Shown here piece after piece: positions 56,153 through 64,000 of a DNA stretch of 64,000 bases (the stretch's first letter is position 1; every line of letters begins with the position of its first letter). Made by a program: the position numbers and the translations under genes. The notes beneath the pieces are model-generated. The model ran no database searches. It had not been told where the DNA came from and saw only the letters and a program-made list of their open reading frames with translations. The stretch spans positions 47,241-111,240 of the forward strand of contig NZ_JAMBNS010000013.1 in NCBI RefSeq assembly GCF_023715225.1, given 5' to 3'. The DNA comes from Robertmurraya korlensis (GTDB lineage Bacteria > Bacillota > Bacilli > Bacillales > Cytobacillaceae).

Positions 56153-56365
56153 TTGAGAGAAGAAGTGAAAATTGACACAGAGTATATTACGTTAGGTCAA
56201 TTTTTAAAGCTAGCAGGTGTTATAGATACCGGAGGAATGGCAAAGTGGTTCCTGAGTGAACATGAAATATTTGTCAATAATGAGCAAGATCAAAGGAGAG
56301 GTCGAAAGCTTAGAGCTGGAGATGTTGTTGAAATTCCTACCATCGGTTCATACATTGTCATGTAA
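56153..56365 (+). CDS. yaaA: S4-domain RNA-binding protein YaaA (RlbA)
   Basis: The 70-residue protein contains YITLGQFLKLAGVIDTGGMAKWFLSEHEIFVNNEQDQRRGRKLRAGDVVEI, an S4-like fold near the RecF gene in all Bacilli. It is thought to bind RNA and assist ribosome assembly. The start is TTG 56153 after GTGAGG; a GTG a few codons later is also possible. Confidence 0.9.
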   Translation: MREEVKIDTEYITLGQFLKLAGVIDTGGMAKWFLSEHEIFVNNEQDQRRGRKLRAGDVVEIPTIGSYIVM

Positions 56366-56433
56366 AAGGAAGCAGGCTTCGACATATGTGTTGAAGTCTC
56401 GCTTACTGTATAGGGATAAAGGATGTTTTGAAT

Positions 56434-57552
56434 ATGTATATTGAGCATTTAGGGTTAAAAAATTATCGGAATTACGAAGATTTGACTATTAATTTTGAAA
56501 ACAAGGTTAATGTCATCTTAGGTGAAAATGCTCAAGGGAAAACAAATGTCATGGAATCCATCTACGTATTAGCCATGGCTAAATCTCATCGAACCTCTAA
56601 TGATAAAGAACTTATTCGCTGGGATGAAGAATATGCTACAATAGAGGGACGGGTAAAAAAGAGTCACGGTCCTCTCCCAATGCAGCTGATTATTTCTAAA
56701 AAAGGAAAAAAGGCAAAATGCAATCATCTTGAGCAGCAAAAATTAAGTCAGTATGTAGGGAATATGAATGTGGTTATGTTTGCGCCTGAGGATCTTACAC
56801 TTGTGAAAGGGAGTCCGCAGGTTAGAAGGCGATTTATAGATATGGAGATAGGACAAGTATCCCCAATTTATCTTCATGAAATAGGGCAATATCAGAAAAT
56901 CCTTCAGCAAAGAAACCATTATTTAAAAATGTTACAGATTAAAAAGCAATCAGACGAAACGATGCTCGATATTTTAACGGAGCAATTTATTGACAAGGCT
57001 GTTCGTATCGTTTCCAAACGTTATGAATTTCTCCATTTACTTCAAAAATGGGCTATTCCTATCCATAGTGGAATCTCCAGAGGACTAGAAACGTTAAAGA
57101 TTGAGTATAAACCTTCTGTTGATGTATCAGAAGAGCAAGATTTGTCGAAAATGGTAGAAGTATTTACTCATAAATTTGATAAAATAAAAACAAGAGAGAT
57201 CGAACGTGGCACGACACTGTTTGGACCTCATCGAGATGATATGCTCTTTTTTGTGAATGGTCGGGATGTACAAACTTTTGGATCTCAAGGCCAGCAACGG
57301 ACGACTGCATTATCCGTCAAGCTTGCAGAAATTGAACTTATTCATTCAGAAATTGGAGAATACCCGATTTTGCTTTTAGATGATGTTCTTTCAGAGCTGG
57401 ATGATTATCGCCAATCTCACTTGTTAAACACCATTCAGGGTAAGGTACAAACATTTGTGACAACAACAAATGTAGATGGAATTGACCATCAAACATTAAA
57501 AGAAGCGTCAACCTTTACCGTTGATAGTGGGACGATTAAACAAATCTTATGA
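56434..57552 (+). CDS. recF: DNA replication and repair protein RecF
   Basis: The 372-residue SMC-like ATPase begins [53 protein letters not shown]. It has the signature [16 protein letters not shown] near residue 285 and Walker [12 protein letters not shown]. RecF helps load RecA at gaps. ATG 56434 is placed nine bases after AGGAT; a TTG two codons earlier is closer than usual. Confidence 0.98.
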   Translation: MYIEHLGLKNYRNYEDLTINFENKVNVILGENAQGKTNVMESIYVLAMAKSHRTSNDKELIRWDEEYATIEGRVKKSHGPLPMQLIISKKGKKAKCNHLEQQKLSQYVGNMNVVMFAPEDLTLVKGSPQVRRRFIDMEIGQVSPIYLHEIGQYQKILQQRNHYLKMLQIKKQSDETMLDILTEQFIDKAVRIVSKRYEFLHLLQKWAIPIHSGISRGLETLKIEYKPSVDVSEEQDLSKMVEVFTHKFDKIKTREIERGTTLFGPHRDDMLFFVNGRDVQTFGSQGQQRTTALSVKLAEIELIHSEIGEYPILLLDDVLSELDDYRQSHLLNTIQGKVQTFVTTTNVDGIDHQTLKEASTFTVDSGTIKQIL

Positions 57553-57561
57553 GGTGGTCAT

Positions 57562-59833
<2,272 letters not shown>

Positions 59834-59921
59834 AAAAGGGTAGAGGGTAACCACTATCCTCCTTTTCTTTTCATAGAAGGCTTACAAAGGATCATCATTA
59901 GCTTTAAAGGAGGTACACACG

Positions 59922-62426
59922 TTGGCTGAAACACCAAATTCACAAATTAAAGAAATTAATATAAGCCAAGAAATGAAGACTTCATTCCTAGACTATGCGA
60001 TGAGCGTAATCGTCTCCCGTGCTTTGCCAGATGTTAGAGATGGATTAAAGCCTGTTCACCGTCGTATTTTATATGCCATGCATGACCTTGGAATGCATTC
60101 TGACAAGCCATATAAAAAGTCTGCTCGTATCGTTGGGGATGTAATAGGTAAATACCACCCGCACGGAGACTCAGCGGTGTATGAAACAATGGTACGTATG
60201 GCTCAGGACTTTAACTACCGTTACATGCTTGTAGATGGCCATGGAAACTTTGGATCTGTTGATGGAGATTCAGCGGCAGCGATGCGTTATACAGAATCAA
60301 GAATGTCAAAAATCTCAATGGAACTGTTGCGAGATATAAATAAAGACACGATTGATTATCAAGATAACTATGATGGAGAAGAAAAAGAGCCAGTTGTTCT
60401 ACCTGCTCGTTTCCCGAATCTTCTTGTCAATGGAACAACAGGGATTGCAGTTGGAATGGCAACGAATATCCCCCCGCACCAACTAGGTGAAGTTATTGAT
60501 GGTGTCTTAGCTGTAAGTAAAGACCCTGAAATCACGACTGCGGAGCTTATGGAGATCATCCCAGGTCCCGATTTTCCAACGGGCGGATTAATACTAGGTC
60601 GAAGTGGGATCCGAAAGGCTTACGAAACAGGCAGAGGTTCCATTACATTACGAGCAAAGGTTGTCATAGAACAAAAAGCAAATGGCAAGGAAGTTATCAT
60701 TGTCAACGAAATTCCATACCAGGTAAATAAGGCAAAGCTTATTGAGAAAATTGCTGAGCTAGCCCGTGAGAAAAAAATTGATGGTATTACAGATCTTCGT
60801 GATGAATCAGATCGAAATGGTATGCGTATTGTTATTGAGGTTCGTAAGGATGCAAATGCCAATGTATTATTAAATAATCTTTACAAGCAGACGGCTTTAC
60901 AAACGAGTTTTGGAATTAACACATTAGCTTTAGTAAATGGACAACCTAAGGTTTTAAATTTAAAGCAGTGTTTAGTTTACTACCTAGATCATCAAAAAGT
61001 AGTCATTCGAAGAAGAACAGAATTTGAATTACGAAAAGCAGAAGCACGTGCTCACATTTTAGATGGATTACGAATTGCGCTTGATCATTTAGACGCAGTT
61101 ATTAGCTTAATTCGTTCTTCACAAACAACGGATATCGCTCGTGAGGGGTTAATGACTACCTTTGAGCTTTCTGAAAAGCAAGCTCAGGCAATTTTAGATA
61201 TGCGATTACAGCGTTTAACCGGTTTAGAACGCGAAAAAATCGAGGAAGAGTATCAAAGCCTTGTGAAGTTAATTGCAGAGCTAAAGGAAATTTTAGCAAA
61301 CGAAGAGAAGGTTCTTGAAATTATTAGAGAAGAACTATCTGAAATTAAAGAACGTTTCAACGATAAGCGTCGTACTGAAATCGTAACGGGTGGAGTCGAA
61401 AACATTGAAGATGAGGATTTAATTCCGGTTGAGAATATCGTTATTTCGTTAACTCATAATGGATACATCAAACGCCTTCCAGTTTCAACCTACCGTGCGC
61501 AAAAACGTGGTGGTCGAGGAATACAAGGAATGGGAACGAATGAGGATGATTTCGTTGAACATCTTGTTACAACGTCCACTCATGATACAATTCTATTCTT
61601 TACAAACAAAGGGAAAGTGTATCGTTCAAAAGGGTATGAAATTCCTGAATTCTCCAGAACAGCAAAAGGAATTCCTATCATCAATCTACTTGAAGTGGAT
61701 AAAGGAGAATGGGTAAATGCCATTATCCCTGTTTCAGAGTTTGTAGATGACTGGTTCCTGTTCTTTACAACCAAGGAAGGAATATCGAAACGATCTCCAC
61801 TCACTTCCTTTGCAAATATTCGAAACAATGGTTTAATTGCCTTGAACTTACGTGAGGAAGATGAATTGATTTCCGTTCGTCTTACAGATGGAAGCAAAGA
61901 AATTATTATTGGAACGAAGAACGGGTTACTTATTCGTTTCCCTGAAACGGATGTTCGCTCTATGGGGCGTACTGCAACAGGAGTTAAAGGAATCAACATT
62001 GATGAAACTGATGAAGTTGTTGGAATGGAAGTACTTGAAGAGAATACAGAAATATTAATTGTTACTAAGAATGGATATGGTAAACGTACACCTGCCGAAG
62101 AATATAGAATTCAAGGGCGTGGTGGTAAAGGGATCAAAACATGTAACATTACAGATAAAAACGGAAGCTTAGTTGCGATGAAGGCTGTAACAGGTGAAGA
62201 AGACGTCATGCTAATTACTACCGGCGGAGTTTTAATCCGTATGGCGGTTAGTGATATCTCAACAATGGGAAGAAATACACAAGGTGTGAGATTGATCAGA
62301 TTGAATGAGTCAGAAGAAGAATTTGTAGCAACTGTAGCAATGGTTGAAAAAGAAGAAGAAAAAGAAGATGTCATCACTGGTGAAGATGAAGAGTCACAAG
62401 ATATTGAACCGGCGGATGAAGAATAA
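59922..62426 (+). CDS. gyrA: DNA gyrase subunit A
   Basis: The 834-residue subunit starts at TTG 59922 after AGGAGG. It includes the breakage-reunion domain with AAAMRYTE (catalytic Tyr near 123) and a C-terminal beta-pinwheel with the GyrA box QKRGGRG near residue 528. The quinolone-resistance region [17 protein letters not shown] shows Ser84 and Glu88, the susceptible state. It ends in an acidic tail. Confidence 0.99.
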   Translation: MAETPNSQIKEINISQEMKTSFLDYAMSVIVSRALPDVRDGLKPVHRRILYAMHDLGMHSDKPYKKSARIVGDVIGKYHPHGDSAVYETMVRMAQDFNYRYMLVDGHGNFGSVDGDSAAAMRYTESRMSKISMELLRDINKDTIDYQDNYDGEEKEPVVLPARFPNLLVNGTTGIAVGMATNIPPHQLGEVIDGVLAVSKDPEITTAELMEIIPGPDFPTGGLILGRSGIRKAYETGRGSITLRAKVVIEQKANGKEVIIVNEIPYQVNKAKLIEKIAELAREKKIDGITDLRDESDRNGMRIVIEVRKDANANVLLNNLYKQTALQTSFGINTLALVNGQPKVLNLKQCLVYYLDHQKVVIRRRTEFELRKAEARAHILDGLRIALDHLDAVISLIRSSQTTDIAREGLMTTFELSEKQAQAILDMRLQRLTGLEREKIEEEYQSLVKLIAELKEILANEEKVLEIIREELSEIKERFNDKRRTEIVTGGVENIEDEDLIPVENIVISLTHNGYIKRLPVSTYRAQKRGGRGIQGMGTNEDDFVEHLVTTSTHDTILFFTNKGKVYRSKGYEIPEFSRTAKGIPIINLLEVDKGEWVNAIIPVSEFVDDWFLFFTTKEGISKRSPLTSFANIRNNGLIALNLREEDELISVRLTDGSKEIIIGTKNGLLIRFPETDVRSMGRTATGVKGINIDETDEVVGMEVLEENTEILIVTKNGYGKRTPAEEYRIQGRGGKGIKTCNITDKNGSLVAMKAVTGEEDVMLITTGGVLIRMAVSDISTMGRNTQGVRLIRLNESEEEFVATVAMVEKEEEKEDVITGEDEESQDIEPADEE

Positions 62427-62431
62427 TTTTC

Positions 62432-62466
62432 AAGAGAGGGACATTATTATGTTCCTCTTTTTTTAT
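62432..62466 (+). terminator. Terminator after gyrA
   Basis: AGAGGGACAT pairs with ATGTTCCTCT (one wobble) and runs into TTTTTTT, a few bases after the stop codon. Confidence 0.9.
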
Positions 62467-62514
62467 GAATTGGGTAAAATAGACTAAGAATATTATTGCT
62501 AGAGGGTGTAATTA

Positions 62515-63612
62515 GTGCGAGTTCTGATAAAAGAAGTTCAAGAAGGGTGCATTCTTTCTGAAGATGTTATTGGGTCTTCAGGTAGGGCAATTGTCCCGAA
62601 GAAAACAGTGTTAACTTCCGAATTGCTTGAAGTGTTAAAAGCCTTCTTAGTACCTGAAATAGAGGTTGAAAAGACTCTGTCTAGCGGTCATCCTTTTATT
62701 CCTAATGAGATTCTTTTGGATGACGAAGAAGTGAGACGTGAGGAAAATGAAGAGCAAAGGGAACTTACATTCACCGAACTCTTTCTTCAAGCATCAAGAA
62801 GCTTTAAAAAAGAATTTCGAAGCTGGCAGGCAGGTTTGCCAGTAGATGTCACAAAGGTAAGAAGTATTATCTTTCCGTTAATCGAAAAAATAGATCAAAA
62901 TCAAGCAGATCTGTTTCAACTTCACCACTTCTCTACTGAGGAAGACTATTTATACCAGCATGCGGTTGCAGTTGGATTAATTAGCAGTTTTATCTCTAAG
63001 AAACTAGGTTTTAATAAAGGGGAGATTGTTCAGGTTGCTTTGGCTGGAACATTAAGCGATTGTGGAATGGCAAAGCTTTCTGAAGGAATATTAAATAAGA
63101 GAACCCCCCTTACACAAGAGGAGTATCAAGAAGTAAAAAACCACCCGACAAATAGCTATAGACTTATTCAGAGTACCCCTTTTATTAGAGAGGCTGGTAA
63201 AATTGCCATTTTCCAGCATCATGAGCGTTTGGATGGAAGTGGGTACCCATTAGGAGAAAAGGGACAGAAAATCCACCAGTATGCAAAAATTATTGGGGTA
63301 GCTGACACCTTCCATGCAATGACTTCGCAACGTTTGTATCGAAAAAAACAATCTCCTTTTAAAGTTTTGGAGATGATGCTCCAAGATTTATTTGGACAGT
63401 TTGATATTGCCTCCATCCGTGCACTTCAAGCGGGAATTATGAATATTTCTATTGGGAGTTTAGTAAAACTTTCAAATGGACAAGAAGCTGAAATTCTTTT
63501 TATTGATGAGAATGCACCTACAAGACCACTTGTAAAAGTATTCCCTACTAATGAGATTATTCATTTGCAGAGAAACCGAATGATCTTTATCGATGAAGTA
63601 AAGATTCCTTAG
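62515..63612 (+). CDS. HD-GYP domain protein with altered HD residue
   Basis: The 365-residue protein has an N-terminal region of about 120 residues followed by an HD-GYP domain. The GYP motif HHERLDGSGYPLGEKG is intact near residue 238, and AKIIGVADTFHAMTSQRLYR follows. The usual HD pair is LSDCGMAKL here, near residue 180, so the first histidine is replaced by serine. HD-GYP enzymes hydrolyse c-di-GMP; loss of a metal ligand may make this a sensor or a weak enzyme. The start is GTG 62515 after GAGGGTG. It sits between gyrA and the rRNA operon, where B. subtilis has other genes. Confidence 0.85.
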   Translation: MRVLIKEVQEGCILSEDVIGSSGRAIVPKKTVLTSELLEVLKAFLVPEIEVEKTLSSGHPFIPNEILLDDEEVRREENEEQRELTFTELFLQASRSFKKEFRSWQAGLPVDVTKVRSIIFPLIEKIDQNQADLFQLHHFSTEEDYLYQHAVAVGLISSFISKKLGFNKGEIVQVALAGTLSDCGMAKLSEGILNKRTPLTQEEYQEVKNHPTNSYRLIQSTPFIREAGKIAIFQHHERLDGSGYPLGEKGQKIHQYAKIIGVADTFHAMTSQRLYRKKQSPFKVLEMMLQDLFGQFDIASIRALQAGIMNISIGSLVKLSNGQEAEILFIDENAPTRPLVKVFPTNEIIHLQRNRMIFIDEVKIP

Positions 63613-63619
63613 AATGGTT

Positions 63620-63650
63620 GAGCCAGATACTAAATTATCTGGCTCTTGTG
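63620..63650 (+). terminator. Terminator after the HD-GYP gene
   Basis: GAGCCAGATA pairs perfectly with TATCTGGCTC, followed by TTGTGTTTT. Confidence 0.85.
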
Positions 63651-63668
63651 TTTTCCAATTATTAGTTG

Positions 63669-63697
63669 TTGAATAATAATTAGTGGCTTGCTATACT
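63669..63697 (+). promoter_or_regulatory. rRNA operon promoter P1
   Basis: TTGAAT (63669), a 17-base spacer and TATACT (63692) are followed by AATAAAAGTC. The same TAAAAGTC-like start region follows P2, which supports both as rrn promoters. Confidence 0.7.
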
Positions 63698-63756
63698 AAT
63701 AAAAGTCAACTCACCAAGTACTTTATATTTTATTAAAAACTTTTTTAAAAAAGTAG

Positions 63757-63785
63757 TTGAAATGAGTTGGTGAACATGATATATT
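63757..63785 (+). promoter_or_regulatory. rRNA operon promoter P2
   Basis: TTGAAA (63757), a 17-base spacer and TATATT (63780) are followed by ATTAAAGTC. Two tandem promoters are usual for the rrn operon next to gyrA. Confidence 0.8.
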
Positions 63786-63813
63786 ATTAAAGTCGCCTCG
63801 TTGCGATAGAAAT

Positions 63814-63826
63814 TGTTCTTTGAAAA
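63814..63826 (+). promoter_or_regulatory. rrn boxA antitermination element
   Basis: TGTTCTTTGAAAA matches the boxA site bound by NusB/S10, about 90 bases before the 16S rRNA. Confidence 0.85.
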
Positions 63827-63913
63827 CTAAACAAATCATACGTCAACAAAAAAAATGATTGGTGTTGAAATATACACTAGCCAACGTTTTAACTTTAAGA
63901 GCTAATCTTACTC

Positions 63914-64000
63914 TTTATTGGAGAGTTTGATCCTGGCTCAGGACGAACGCTGGCGGCGTGCCTAATACATGCAAGTCGAGCGGACTTGGAGGAAGCTTGC
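63914..64000 (+). rRNA. 16S ribosomal RNA, 5' end (partial)
   Basis: The sequence TTTATTGGAGAGTTTGATCC and the following GGCTCAGGACGAACGCTGG are the universal 5' end of bacterial 16S rRNA. The gene runs past the right edge; the variable V1 region begins at CAAGTCGAGCGGACTTGG. Confidence 0.99.

Overview
This window is the replication-origin region of a Gram-positive, endospore-forming member of the Bacillaceae. The gene order rpmH-rnpA-yidC-jag-mnmE-mnmG-rsmG-noc-soj-spo0J on the left of oriC and dnaA-dnaN-rlbA-recF-remB-gyrB-gyrA-rrn on the right is the classic Bacillus layout. Sporulation genes (spo0J, soj, yyaC, spoIIIJ-type yidC), Spo0A-box sequences, low GC content and Bacillus-type parS sites agree with this. 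The genus cannot be fixed from the sequence; an environmental Bacillus sensu lato (Neobacillus/Cytobacillus-like) is my guess. No insertion sequence, prophage or CRISPR array is visible.

Layout. 1-5.8 kb: the tail of a 5'-nucleotidase-like gene, a small membrane protein, a chromosomal ParM/ParR-like pair preceded by a centromere-like array of GTAAAC/GTATAC repeats, a DUF3231 gene and a two-gene GMC oxidoreductase operon. 5.9-10.8 kb: a YfcC-type transporter plus isoaspartyl dipeptidase operon with a near-consensus sigma-54 promoter, and the divergent sigma-54 activator with a dyad that could be its enhancer. 10.8-17.2 kb: accessory genes. These include an XRE regulator paired with a membrane HExxH protein, a divergent secreted protein behind clustered Spo0A boxes and a tandemly duplicated structured leader RNA, a single-HKD nuclease-like protein, and a SerA-like dehydrogenase behind a ZTP-type riboswitch.

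17.2-28.7 kb: rlmH, yyzF, htrC and the walRK-yycHI-walJ operon (essential cell-wall two-component system), an M23 endopeptidase, two tRNAs plus a broken third, and purA with PurR boxes. 28.9-46.7 kb: dnaC, rplI, gdpP, yybS, rpsR-ssb-rpsF, a glycosyltransferase/PAP2 pair, ychF, a molybdopterin oxidoreductase, yyzM, a MscS channel, yyaC, a DUF554 protein and the chromosome-partition genes spo0J, soj and noc. 46.7-53.4 kb: tRNA-modification genes, the membrane-insertion and ribosome genes, then the left half of oriC. 53.4-64 kb: dnaA, the right half of oriC with a DnaA-trio element, dnaN, recF, gyrB, gyrA, a degenerate HD-GYP protein and the start of an rRNA operon with tandem promoters.

The core genes form a replication, segregation and cell-wall control hub. 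Three parS sites are loading sites for Spo0J, and DnaA-box clusters lie at oriC and also at rlmH/yyzF and mnmE-jag. The most unusual items are the tandem covarying leader RNA at about 13.1-13.28 kb, the chromosomal ParMR-like system with its own repeat array near 2.6 kb, and the sigma-54 controlled dipeptide/transport operon. Start codons were moved from the longest open frame wherever a Shine-Dalgarno sequence clearly chose an internal start.
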